Assembly (NCBI GenBank): GCA_003450735.1
Contig: DMEZ01000037.1
Span: forward strand, 1-64,000
Origin: Elusimicrobiota bacterium
Lineage (GTDB): Bacteria; Elusimicrobiota; Elusimicrobia; UBA1565
Direction of reading: 5' to 3'
DNA: 64,000 bases
Shown piece after piece: positions 29,344-36,820 of the stretch. How positions within the stretch are numbered: position 1 is the stretch's first letter; each line of letters starts with the position of its first letter. The position numbers were made by a program, and so were the translations under genes. The notes under the pieces were generated by a model. The model had not been told where the DNA came from, searched no databases, and saw nothing but the letters and a program-made list of their open reading frames with translations.

Positions 29344-30550
29344 GCGCGGGGAAGCGGAGCTCGAAGGTGGTGCCCCGGCCGGGCCGGCTCTCGACAGCGA
29401 CCTCGCCGCCGGACTTCTTCAGGAAGCCGTAGAGCCCCGCCAGCCCCAGCCCCGTCCCCATCCCGTCCGCCTTGGTCGAGAAGAACGGCTCGAAGAGGTG
29501 CTCCATCGCCTCCGCCGGGATGCCGCGGCCGGTGTCCTCGACCTCGAGGACCGTCCCCCCCTCCCGCCGGCAAGTCCTCAAAGTCAGGGCGCCGCCCTCG
29601 CGCATCGCGTCGCGGGCGTTGGCGATGAGGCAGAGCAGGGCCTGCTGGAGCAGCTTCGGGTCGGCGCTCACCGGCTCCGCTTTGCCCAGGAGCAGGGTGA
29701 GGCGCACCCCCTCTCCGGCCTCCTGGCGCAGCAGGCTCAAGCGCTCCGTGAGGAAGCAGTCGAGGTCGACGAGTTCGGGCACCGCGATGTGCCGCTGGCT
29801 GTACTGCAGGAGCTGGAAGATGCGCTGGGCGATGAGCTCCGCGTTCCTCGCCATCGACTCGAGGGCCTCCCGGTCGGGGTCGCTCTTCGGCTTGTCCTCG
29901 AGCAGGAGGCGGCAGTGGCCGAGGATGACCGTCAGGAGGTTGTTGACCTCCTGGGCCATCCCCCCGGCCAGCCGCCCGACGAGGGCGAGCTTCTCGGAGT
30001 CGGCCAGCTTCTCCTCCGTCCAGCGCAGCTTCGCTTCCCGGTCCCGGACCTGCTGGGCGAAGAAGGCGCTGAAGAAGGCCATGATGAAGAAGAACGGGAA
30101 GCGCAAAGCCAGCTGGACGCTGAGGAGGGACTCCTCGGGGTGGGCGCGGCTCCAGAAGAAGCCGTAGAGCGCGGCGGCCGCCGCTCCGGTCAGGAAGGCG
30201 TGCGCCGGCCGGCTCTGCATGCCCGACATCAGGATGACGAGGAAATAGACCAGGTAGAGGTCGGTGCCCGAGGCCCCGCTCGCGTGGATCGACCAGGTGA
30301 CGAGGCCCACGTCGGCCAGGAAGAGCCCCGCCTGCAGGCGCGCGTCGCGAAAGCGCTCCGCGGGCAGGCGGATCAGGGCGAGGATGCTGGCCAGCAGGAG
30401 CGCCGGGGGGAGGAAGGGGGCGAACGAGGCCCGGTCCTCGGCCTCCGGGCCGTACATCGCGTAGAAGGCGAGGAACAGGAATACGACGAAGCGCAACGAT
30501 AGAAGGGCCCGCTTCTCGTCCAGACGGAGTCCCTTCAGGAAAGCGGGCAT
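29324..30550 (-). CDS. Histidine-kinase-like membrane protein lacking the phosphoacceptor His
   Basis: A 408-residue protein. Residues 20-180 form about six membrane helices (LRFVVFLFLAFYAMYG, FFFIMAFFSAFFAQQV). The dimerisation region reads LVGRLAGGMAQEVNNLLTVI, where kinases of this type have A-H-E-(I/F)-N-N; the His is Gln (codon CAG). The ATPase domain is intact: ANARDAMREGG (N box), VEDTGRGIP (G1), FFSTKADGMGTGLGLAG (F and G2). It may bind ATP and act as a pseudokinase or heterodimer partner rather than autophosphorylate. No response regulator is adjacent. Confidence 0.9.
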   Translation of the reverse strand: MPAFLKGLRLDEKRALLSLRFVVFLFLAFYAMYGPEAEDRASFAPFLPPALLLASILALIRLPAERFRDARLQAGLFLADVGLVTWSIHASGASGTDLYLVYFLVILMSGMQSRPAHAFLTGAAAAALYGFFWSRAHPEESLLSVQLALRFPFFFIMAFFSAFFAQQVRDREAKLRWTEEKLADSEKLALVGRLAGGMAQEVNNLLTVILGHCRLLLEDKPKSDPDREALESMARNAELIAQRIFQLLQYSQRHIAVPELVDLDCFLTERLSLLRQEAGEGVRLTLLLGKAEPVSADPKLLQQALLCLIANARDAMREGGALTLRTCRREGGTVLEVEDTGRGIPAEAMEHLFEPFFSTKADGMGTGLGLAGLYGFLKKSGGEVAVESRPGRGTTFELRFPALKRQAG

Positions 30551-30610
30551 AAGGCAGGGCAGGCGCCATAGTATGGACCCAGGGAGCGCGTCAGCGCAAG
30601 GGGACGGACG

Positions 30611-31351
30611 TCACAGCCCCGGTCCGGCGGCCGCCGGGGCGAGGCTGCGCTGGGCCTCCAGGAACGCGGGCATCGCTTCCTGAAGGGCCCCGGGGGACTG
30701 GGAGCGCAAGGACAGCCGGATGCAGGTGCCGCTGTTCACGAAAAGGACGAAGCCCTCTTCGCCGTCCTTCCCGCGGTAGCGCAGCGTCCGGAGGCCGTCC
30801 TGCGCGCCCTCCCTCGGTGGCTCGACCGGCTGATGGGGCCGGCAGAGGAACTCGGTGAAATAGGCGTGCAGGCGCAGGCGGACCTCGCCCTTGGGGTACG
30901 AGCGCACCCAGCCGTCATCCTTGCTCCAGCCCCTCTTGGGGGCGTCGGCGCCCCAGTCGGGCGCCGCGGGCTGGAAGCCCTCCGGGACGACGAGTTCCCA
31001 TTCGACCCGGCCGAGGGAGAAGCGGTGCCGGGAGCCCTCCGCGGGAGGTTCCCGGTGAGCGTCCTCCTCCGCGGAGGGCGGCTCGGGAAGCCCGATGTCG
31101 AGCTTCTGGTCGGGCGAGGCCTTGGCGAGGATGCGGTCGGAGACCGGCTCCGGGGCGGGCGCCTCGACCGGGAGGGGGAGCCCGACCGGCGCGGAGATGG
31201 GCCGGGCGGCGGCGGTCTTCCGGGTGAGGAGGCTGCGCTCGAGCCCGGCGCCGGCGGCGACGGCCAAAACGCCCGCCGCCGCGAGCAGGAGGGGGGAGCG
31301 GCCCTTCGCGGGCTTGGGGCGCGGTTCGTCGTCGGAGGCCGGGTCGTACAT
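30611..31351 (-). CDS. Membrane-anchored protein of unknown function, 246 aa
   Basis: The N-terminus MYDPASDDEPRPKPAKGRSP is cytoplasmic-looking. One membrane helix follows (LLLAAAGVLAVAAGAGLERS), then a Pro-rich linker and a C-terminal domain of about 140 residues (FSLGRVEWELVVPEGFQPAA, RLRLHAYFTEFLC) likely in the periplasm. The domain has the same VPEGF/AYPAHW-type start as some small exported proteins, including the one at 46534-47118. The start lies 1 nt after the stop of the GGDEF gene, so the two are co-transcribed. No family recognised. Confidence 0.65.
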   Translation of the reverse strand: MYDPASDDEPRPKPAKGRSPLLLAAAGVLAVAAGAGLERSLLTRKTAAARPISAPVGLPLPVEAPAPEPVSDRILAKASPDQKLDIGLPEPPSAEEDAHREPPAEGSRHRFSLGRVEWELVVPEGFQPAAPDWGADAPKRGWSKDDGWVRSYPKGEVRLRLHAYFTEFLCRPHQPVEPPREGAQDGLRTLRYRGKDGEEGFVLFVNSGTCIRLSLRSQSPGALQEAMPAFLEAQRSLAPAAAGPGL

Positions 31352-31352
31352 C

Positions 31353-32273
31353 TCAGGAGGGCGGGATGGAGGAGTCCGGCGCGTCGTCGTCAGCGGCGCC
31401 CGCGCCGCTGACGACGTGGGGGGCGGTGAGGGCCACTCGGTTCTTGCCCTCGCGCTTGGCCCGATAGAGGTTCTCGTCGGCGTTCCGGATGAGGGTGCGC
31501 GCGTCGTCGCCGTAGCCCGCGGTCGAGACCCCGATGCTCACCGTGAACTTGAGCGGCTTGGCCGAAGGGTTGAGCGAAAGCTCCTTCTCGTCGACGATCT
31601 GGCGGCGGGCCACCGCGCGGCGCACCCGCTCGGCCACCCGGGCCGCCGTCTGCTGGTCGGCGCCCGGCATGAGGACCAGGAACTCCTCGCCCCCGTAGCG
31701 GCCGACGATGTCGTGCTGGCGCACGCTGAGGCTCAGGGTCTCGACGAGCTCGACGAGGGCGCGGTCTCCGAAGAGGTGGCCGTGCGTGTCGTTGATGGGC
31801 TTGAAGTCGTCGATGTCGATGAGCAGAGTCGAGAGCGGCAGGCCCTGCAGGCGGCAGCGCTCGAGCTCGACCTGGAGCGTCTCGCGCAGATAGGCGTGGG
31901 AGTAGGCCCCGGTCAGCCCGTCCGTGATGGAGCGCAGGTGGAAGAGGTCCACCCTCTTCTTGAGCTCCCGGGTATGGGTGCGCAGGTTCTCGCTGCGCAC
32001 CCCCAAGACGTAGCCGAAGCCCGCGAAGGCGGCGATGGTCGAGACCTCCATGTAGAGGTAGAACACCGCGTTGTAGCTGAGCTCGCTCTGGACCCAGACC
32101 AGCTTGAAGACCGGGTCCGCCATCCAGTAGCGGATGAGGAAGGCGCCCAAGGGGCAGAGGGCGCCCAGGACGACGCCGATGAGCGGGAAAAGGAACTGGT
32201 GCGGGACGGTCTCCCAGAGACCCTCCGCCGCTTCCGCGCTTGGAAGACGCCGCTCCTTCGGATGCGCCGGCAA
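31353..32273 (-). CDS. Membrane-bound diguanylate cyclase (GGDEF domain)
   Basis: A 306-residue protein from a TTG start overlapping the preceding gene's end region; no ATG or GTG gives a better start. Two membrane helices (FLFPLIGVVLGALCPLGAFL and VSTIAAFAGFGYVLGV) precede a short coiled coil and a GGDEF domain. The active site is VGRYGGEEFLVLMPG, and eight residues upstream RQHD supplies the inhibitory I-site (RxxD). LLIDIDDFKPINDTHGH is the metal-binding half. It should make cyclic di-GMP with product inhibition. It is in the leftward operon behind the aminotransferase gene. Confidence 0.9.
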   Translation of the reverse strand: MPAHPKERRLPSAEAAEGLWETVPHQFLFPLIGVVLGALCPLGAFLIRYWMADPVFKLVWVQSELSYNAVFYLYMEVSTIAAFAGFGYVLGVRSENLRTHTRELKKRVDLFHLRSITDGLTGAYSHAYLRETLQVELERCRLQGLPLSTLLIDIDDFKPINDTHGHLFGDRALVELVETLSLSVRQHDIVGRYGGEEFLVLMPGADQQTAARVAERVRRAVARRQIVDEKELSLNPSAKPLKFTVSIGVSTAGYGDDARTLIRNADENLYRAKREGKNRVALTAPHVVSGAGAADDDAPDSSIPPS

Positions 32274-32274
32274 T

Positions 32275-33522
32275 CTATCTCGTCAGGGCCGCGGCCTTCG
32301 GCTTCTCGCCCTTCTTGACCAGGTTCGCCTTGATGACCTTGGCCAGCCTCTGGATGCCCTCGTCGATCTGCTCCGGGCTCGGATAGGAGAAGTTGAGGCG
32401 CATGGTGTTGTGCCCGCCGCCGTCGCAGTGGAAGGCCGAGCCGATCACGTAGGCCACGTTCTCCTTGACGGCTTCGTAGAAGAGCTCGTCGGCGTTCATC
32501 CCCTCCGGCAGGCGCACCCACAGGAAGAGCCCGCCTTCGGGCTTCGTCCAGGTGACGCCCTCGGGCATGTAGCGCCCCAGGGCCTCGAGCATCGCGTCCT
32601 TCTTGACCTTGTAGGTCTTGCAGAGGCTCGCGACGTGGCCCTTGTAGTGCCCGCGCGAGAGGAACTCGGCGGCGATCATCTGGTTCAGCGAGGAGGTGCA
32701 GAGGTCCATGGACTGCTTGAGGATGGACATGCGCCGGATGATGGCCTCGTGGGCCACGACGAACCCCAGGCGCAGGCCGGGCGCGAGGGTCTTCGAGAAG
32801 GTGAACAGCGAGATGATGTTGCCGCTGCGCCCGAGCTTGTACATGATGTGCGGGGCCTTCCCCTCGAAGCGCACCGCCCGGTAGGGGGAGTCCTCGATGA
32901 CGAGCACGTTGTACATCTCGGCGAGCTTCACGACCTTCCGGCGCCGCTCCTCGGAAAGGGTGACGCCGCTCGGGTTCTGGAAGTCCGGCACGATGTAGAC
33001 GAACTTGTAGTGCTCCTCCTCGTCGCGCAGGCGGGCGAGTTTCTGCTCCAGGTCGTCGACGAGGATGCCGTGGTCGTCGTCCTTGACGCCGATCATCTTG
33101 GCGCCGTAGGCATTGAACGCCTGCAGGCCGCCGATGTAGCTGGGGAGTTCCACGAGGATAGGGTCCATCGCGTCGATGAAGGTCTTGCCCACGAGATCGA
33201 GGGCCTGCTGGGAGGCGGTCGTGATGAGGATGTTCTCGGGCTTGATGATGAGGCCCTCGTCCTCCCGCAGCAGCCGGATGATCTGGTCCTTGAGCTCCGG
33301 CAGGCCGTCGGTCGGGCCGTACTGCAGGACGGTCATGCTGTTCTTCTTCAGGATGTCCGAGGCGATGTCCGCGAAGAGCTCCGCGGGGAAGCTCTCCGGC
33401 GCGGGCAGGCCGCCCGCGAAGGAGATGATCTCCGGCTTGTTCGTGAGCTTGAGCAGCTCGCGGATGACGGACGTCTTGGTGCGCCGGTTGACGGCGGCGA
33501 GGTTCTTGACCAGGTCGATCAT
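32275..33522 (-). CDS. PLP-dependent aminotransferase (class I/II, 2-aminoadipate/aromatic type)
   Basis: A 415-residue fold-type I aminotransferase. Landmarks are IISFAGGLPAPESFP (substrate binding), LQYGPTDGLPELKDQI, TASQQALDLVGKTF, VPDFQNPSGVTLSEERR, IEDSPYRAVRF, and SLFTFSKTLAPGLRLGFVV with the PLP-binding Lys. The pattern fits the LysN/KATII-like group acting on 2-aminoadipate, aromatic or branched substrates; the exact substrate is unclear. GAGGAGGG precedes the ATG. A degenerate remnant of another aminotransferase lies immediately upstream on the same strand. The GGDEF cyclase gene follows within a few bases. Confidence 0.92.
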   Translation of the reverse strand: MIDLVKNLAAVNRRTKTSVIRELLKLTNKPEIISFAGGLPAPESFPAELFADIASDILKKNSMTVLQYGPTDGLPELKDQIIRLLREDEGLIIKPENILITTASQQALDLVGKTFIDAMDPILVELPSYIGGLQAFNAYGAKMIGVKDDDHGILVDDLEQKLARLRDEEEHYKFVYIVPDFQNPSGVTLSEERRRKVVKLAEMYNVLVIEDSPYRAVRFEGKAPHIMYKLGRSGNIISLFTFSKTLAPGLRLGFVVAHEAIIRRMSILKQSMDLCTSSLNQMIAAEFLSRGHYKGHVASLCKTYKVKKDAMLEALGRYMPEGVTWTKPEGGLFLWVRLPEGMNADELFYEAVKENVAYVIGSAFHCDGGGHNTMRLNFSYPSPEQIDEGIQRLAKVIKANLVKKGEKPKAAALTR

Positions 33523-33532
33523 GAAGCCCTCC

Positions 33533-33707
33533 TCAGGCGGCGACTTTCTTGGACCCCTTGGAGGAGGCCTTCTCGATCCTCTCCAGGGCGGTGCGGATGT
33601 TCTCGACCGAGTCCGCTCTGCGCTTCGAGCTTGCGGGCCTTCGCCAGCACCTCGAACGCGGTCTCCGTCCCCAGCCTCTTCATCCGTCCGGCGGTTCTCA
33701 TGGCCAT
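33533..33707 (-). pseudogene. Collapsed aminotransferase remnant (N- and C-terminal ends only)
   Basis: The first 32 codons from the ATG at 33707 (MAMRTAGRMKRLGTETAFEV then LAKARKLEAQ) match the start of a different class I/II aminotransferase, where the motif RLGTETAFEVLA-KA-LEAQG is common. At that point the frame breaks, and the next frame reads RADSVENIRTALERIEKASS then KGSKKVAA and a stop, which is a typical C-terminus of the same enzyme class. The roughly 330 codons in between, including the PLP lysine, are absent. This looks like an internal deletion with a frameshift, and no function is expected. Confidence 0.75.
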
Positions 33708-33738
33708 TATCCCCTTAAACGGTATGTCCGTATTCTAA

Positions 33739-33815
33739 CATAAGGTGCCTGTCATTACACCTCGCACACCCTACACTCCGCGACCGGCCAAAGTGTAATG
33801 ACAGGCACCCTTATG
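33739..33815. repeat. Palindromic element (21-bp arms) between genes
   Basis: CATAAGG-TGCCTGTCATTACAC (33739-33760) is mirrored by GTGTAATGACAGGCA-CCCTTATG (33793-33815), with one extra C as the only fault, around a 32-nt spacer. The sequence resembles REP/BIME units of the TGCCTGTCATTACAC type seen in GC-rich genomes. It lies between the aminotransferase remnant and the barrel-like gene, both leftward. Confidence 0.85.
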
Positions 33816-33865
33816 CGGATCAAGCATCCGAACCCAGGTGAAAGGTGAAATAGCAGGAAGGAAAC

Positions 33866-35089
33866 TCAGAAGAGGAACATGGCGCGGATGTTGCCGCCGT
33901 CCCAGAGGTGGCGGTCGGCGTCCCGGAGGTCGAGGTTGGCGTAGAGCCCGATGCGGCCGGCCCGGCCGAAAACGAAGTCGATCCCCGTCCCCAGCTTCGC
34001 ACGGACGATCGTGTCATAGGTCGAAGCCCCGGGGGCGTAGGGATGGTCCCATCGGAGCTCCCCTGAGCTCAGGAAGGCGGCGAGCTCCGAGACCGCCCAG
34101 GGGGCGAGCGTCCGACGCCAGCGGGCGTAGGGCTGGGCCTCCCAGCGGAGGCCGCGGCGGGTCGAGCCGGGCGCGTCCCGGTAGGAATCCTCGACGGAGC
34201 GGCGCAGGAAGCGGCCGCCCGCCTCGATGCGGTCCTTCGGGCCCGCCAACAGCTGGCCCGCGAGGGTCGCCTGGTGGACGCGCCGCACGAAGCTCTCGTC
34301 CTTGTTCGCCGGATCCGGGGTGTAGGAGTCGGCCTTGCGCTTGAACTCGTAGGAGTACTCCGCCGCGAGGCCCAGGACGCCCTGCGCGGCGGGCCGGTCG
34401 AAGCGCAGGAGGGCCCGGGTGCGCCGGTAGCCGAAGACGCGGTCGTCATCGGGGATCGCGCGGGTGAGCGGCAGGTCGACCTCCACGGCGCCCTTGAGCA
34501 GGCCGCCGGCGGCGGGAAGGGTGAAGCCCTGCTCGGTGGTATAGGGCCTGCGGTCGTAGGTCTGGGTCGTCCGGTTGCGCTGGTTGAAGCTGAAGTCCAC
34601 CGCGTTGATGGACGAATAGAGGGAGCCGCCCTTCCAGGGGCTCCAGCGCACGAGCGCGCCGATGTCCGCGTCCTCCTTCTCGAACTGCGGCTCCCCGAAC
34701 AGGCCGAAGGAGAAGCCGGCCCAGGGGCCGGCCTCGAAGCAGAGCCACTGGTGCAGGGAGACCAGGTCCTTGTCGCCGTGGTGCTCGAGGTCGTATCGGA
34801 AGGAGAGCTTGTCGAGGAGGCGCTTCGAGAAGACGGCCTGCTGGTCGAGCAGCAGGTCGCTCTTGTCCAGGCTGGCCCCGTTGATGCGGTAGCCGGTCGA
34901 GGAGGCCTGCCAGTCCCACTCCCAGTCGAGCGGGTAGGAGAAGCCGAGCAGGTCGAGGAAGTACTCCGCGTCGAAGAGCGGCTCGGGGTCGATCGTGTCC
35001 ATCTCCCGGGCCGTGAACACCGCCAGGGCCGGAGGGGGGAGGAGGAACAGCGCGGCCAGGAGGAGCGGCGCGGCCCGGCGGAGCGTCAA
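33866..35089 (-). CDS. Exported beta-barrel-like outer-membrane protein, 407 aa
   Basis: Read from a TTG at 35089 overlapping the sixA stop, which gives a clean signal peptide (LTLRRAAPLLLAALFLLPPP then ALA). The mature part has many alternating hydrophobic/polar strands with aromatic ends (AGFSFGLFGEPQFEKEDADI, GYRRTRALLRFDRPAAQG, LGLAAEYSYEFKRKAD) and finishes IRAMFLF, a C-terminal Phe as in outer-membrane barrels. About 14-16 strands are plausible. It is probably an outer-membrane channel or surface protein. The family is not recognised. Its coupling to sixA is only positional. Confidence 0.75.
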   Translation of the reverse strand: MTLRRAAPLLLAALFLLPPPALAVFTAREMDTIDPEPLFDAEYFLDLLGFSYPLDWEWDWQASSTGYRINGASLDKSDLLLDQQAVFSKRLLDKLSFRYDLEHHGDKDLVSLHQWLCFEAGPWAGFSFGLFGEPQFEKEDADIGALVRWSPWKGGSLYSSINAVDFSFNQRNRTTQTYDRRPYTTEQGFTLPAAGGLLKGAVEVDLPLTRAIPDDDRVFGYRRTRALLRFDRPAAQGVLGLAAEYSYEFKRKADSYTPDPANKDESFVRRVHQATLAGQLLAGPKDRIEAGGRFLRRSVEDSYRDAPGSTRRGLRWEAQPYARWRRTLAPWAVSELAAFLSSGELRWDHPYAPGASTYDTIVRAKLGTGIDFVFGRAGRIGLYANLDLRDADRHLWDGGNIRAMFLF

Positions 35090-35562
35090 TCGACGACCTC
35101 GTCCGGGGCCGTCTTCCAGAGGAGGCGGCCCGACCCGTCCTTCGAGACCTCGAAGGACGCGACTTCGGCCGTCGAGAAGCTGAAGGCCCGGTCCTCCGAC
35201 AGGTGGGACGCCGCCTCGGCCACCTGCGGCATGTGGCCCACGAGGAGGACCTCGTCGCAGCCCCAATCGAACGCCGCCACCTCGCGCACGAGCGCCGAGC
35301 CCGGCAGGACGTTCGCGAGAGGATCGTAGGGCCTCACCGGGGGCCCGCCAAGCTGGGCAGCCGCTTCCTCGGCGGTCTGCTTCGCGCGCAGGAGGGGGCT
35401 GCAGAGGATGATCCCCGGCTTCGCGCCGGCCTTCGCGAGGTGCGCGGCGGAGCGCCGGACTTCCGCGCGCCCGCGCTCGGAGAGCGGCCGCTCGCGGTCC
35501 GAACCTACGCCGGCCTCCAGGACGGAGGGGGAGTGTCCGTGGCGCATCAGGTAGAGCTTCAC
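35086..35562 (-). CDS. sixA: SixA-type phosphohistidine phosphatase
   Basis: A 158-residue histidine-phosphatase superfamily protein from a GTG start. The catalytic RHG is at the N-terminus (LYLMRHGHSP), followed by RERPLSERGRAEVRRSA, ILCSPLLRAKQTAEEAA, and LLVGHMPQVAEAASHL, which holds the second catalytic His. SixA removes phosphate from histidines in HPt domains of phosphorelays; a hybrid kinase with an HPt domain is encoded at 38752-40965. TAGAAT lies 7 nt before the GTG without a Shine-Dalgarno, predicting leaderless translation. Length matches the family (about 160 residues). Confidence 0.9.
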   Translation of the reverse strand: MKLYLMRHGHSPSVLEAGVGSDRERPLSERGRAEVRRSAAHLAKAGAKPGIILCSPLLRAKQTAEEAAAQLGGPPVRPYDPLANVLPGSALVREVAAFDWGCDEVLLVGHMPQVAEAASHLSEDRAFSFSTAEVASFEVSKDGSGRLLWKTAPDEVVD

Positions 35563-35569
35563 GCTGGGG

Positions 35570-35575
35570 ATTCTA
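35570..35575 (-). promoter_or_regulatory. -10 hexamer, leaderless start of sixA
   Basis: TAGAAT on the minus strand is followed by 7 nt and the GTG start. There is no ribosome site. Confidence 0.55.
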
Positions 35576-36775
35576 TCAAAGCCAATAGCGAAGAAGGTAG
35601 AAGAGCCGCTCCAGGAACCGCTCCGAGTAGGGCCGCATCCTCCAGCGGGGCGGCACGATCTCCTGGGAGCGGTCCATGTCGCCGACGACGGAGAGTTCCA
35701 GACGGCTGCAGAACTCCTTGTCCACGACGTGGATGTTCGCCTCGAGGTTGTGGATCATGGAGCGCGAGTCGCCGTTGTAGGAGCCCACCACGCCCCAGGT
35801 GCCGTCCACGACCGCGATCTTGGCGTGCAGCATCGGCCCGGGCCAGGCGAAGAGCCGCACGCCCGCGTCGAGATGGAGCTCGAAGAGGCGGCGGCTCGCG
35901 TACGCGGCGGCGGGGACGTCCGAGATGGAGGGGACGAGCACCCGCACGTCCACGCCCCGGCGGACGGCGCGGTAGAGGGCCCGGCGGATGCCGCGGTCGG
36001 GGACGAAGTAGGCGTTGGCCAGGTAGATGCAGCGCTCGGCCTTGTTGAGGGCGTGCAGGTAGGCGCTCCGGATGCGGTGGCGGTGCAGGAACTCCTCGTT
36101 GGCGACCACCCGGACCAGGCTGTTCCCGGGGGAGGAGGGCGCCTCCGCCTCGAACGGATAGGCGCGTCCGGTCTCCCTCTGCCAGGTCGAGCGGAACAGG
36201 CGCTCGAGCTCCCGGGCGGCGGGCCCCTCGATGCGGACGTGCGTGTCCCGCCAGCCGCCGCCGCCCTCGGACAGGGGCGCGTTCTCATCGGAGATGTTGA
36301 TGCCGCCGGTAAATCCGACGCGTCCATCCACGACCAGGATCTTCCGGTGGTCTCGGCGCACCCAGCCCCAGCGCCTCTGCCACGGCGCGACCGGGTGGTA
36401 CTCCAGGGTCTGGATCCCGGCGTTGCGGAGGAACTGAAGGTAGGAGGAGGTCAGCTCGTGGGAGCCGACCGAGTCGTAGATCACGCGCACCGAGACGCCC
36501 GCGCGCGCCCTCTCGGCGAGGGCTTCGGCGAAGCGCCAGCCGGTGCGGTCGCTGTTGAGGATGTAGCTCTCGAGATCCACGCGGGTCTTCGCCCCCGCGA
36601 TGGTCTCGAGCATCGCGGGGTAGGCCTGCGCGCCGTCGATGAGCAGGTCGAGCCGGTTGCCGGCCGTGAACTCGGAGGGGGCCTCGCAGTAGCCCCGCCC
36701 CGTTTCGCCGATGAAGAATTCGCGCAGGCGGCGGGGGACGACCTCCTTGAGCTTCTTCGGCCAGCGCCGGGGCAT
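35576..36775 (-). CDS. Phospholipase-D family protein (cardiolipin-synthase-like)
   Basis: A 399-residue protein read from the ATG at 36775 (MPRRWPKKLKEVVPRRLREF); the open frame upstream is only shadow. Two HKD motifs are present in slightly varied form: RRDHRKILVVDGRVGFTGGI in the first half and MLHAKIAVVDGTWGVVGSYN in the second, each with the downstream Gly/Asn. It fits bacterial cardiolipin synthase C/B-like enzymes, which transfer phosphatidyl groups, but lacks N-terminal membrane helices. TAGACT lies 8 nt before the ATG. It diverges from the helicase gene through a 45-bp shared promoter region. Confidence 0.9.
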   Translation of the reverse strand: MPRRWPKKLKEVVPRRLREFFIGETGRGYCEAPSEFTAGNRLDLLIDGAQAYPAMLETIAGAKTRVDLESYILNSDRTGWRFAEALAERARAGVSVRVIYDSVGSHELTSSYLQFLRNAGIQTLEYHPVAPWQRRWGWVRRDHRKILVVDGRVGFTGGINISDENAPLSEGGGGWRDTHVRIEGPAARELERLFRSTWQRETGRAYPFEAEAPSSPGNSLVRVVANEEFLHRHRIRSAYLHALNKAERCIYLANAYFVPDRGIRRALYRAVRRGVDVRVLVPSISDVPAAAYASRRLFELHLDAGVRLFAWPGPMLHAKIAVVDGTWGVVGSYNGDSRSMIHNLEANIHVVDKEFCSRLELSVVGDMDRSQEIVPPRWRMRPYSERFLERLFYLLRYWL

Positions 36776-36820
36776 GATCGAGCAGTCTAACAAACGGGTC
36801 CAAACTGATACAATGGCGCC
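36776..36820. promoter_or_regulatory. 45-bp divergent promoter region (PLD-family gene / helicase)
   Basis: On the plus strand TACAAT (36809-36814) stands 6 nt before the helicase ATG. On the minus strand TAGACT (36784-36789) stands 8 nt before the other ATG, with TTGTAT (36808-36813) as -35 at 18 nt. The minus-strand -35 overlaps the plus-strand -10, so the two promoters should exclude each other. Neither gene has a ribosome site. Confidence 0.6.
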
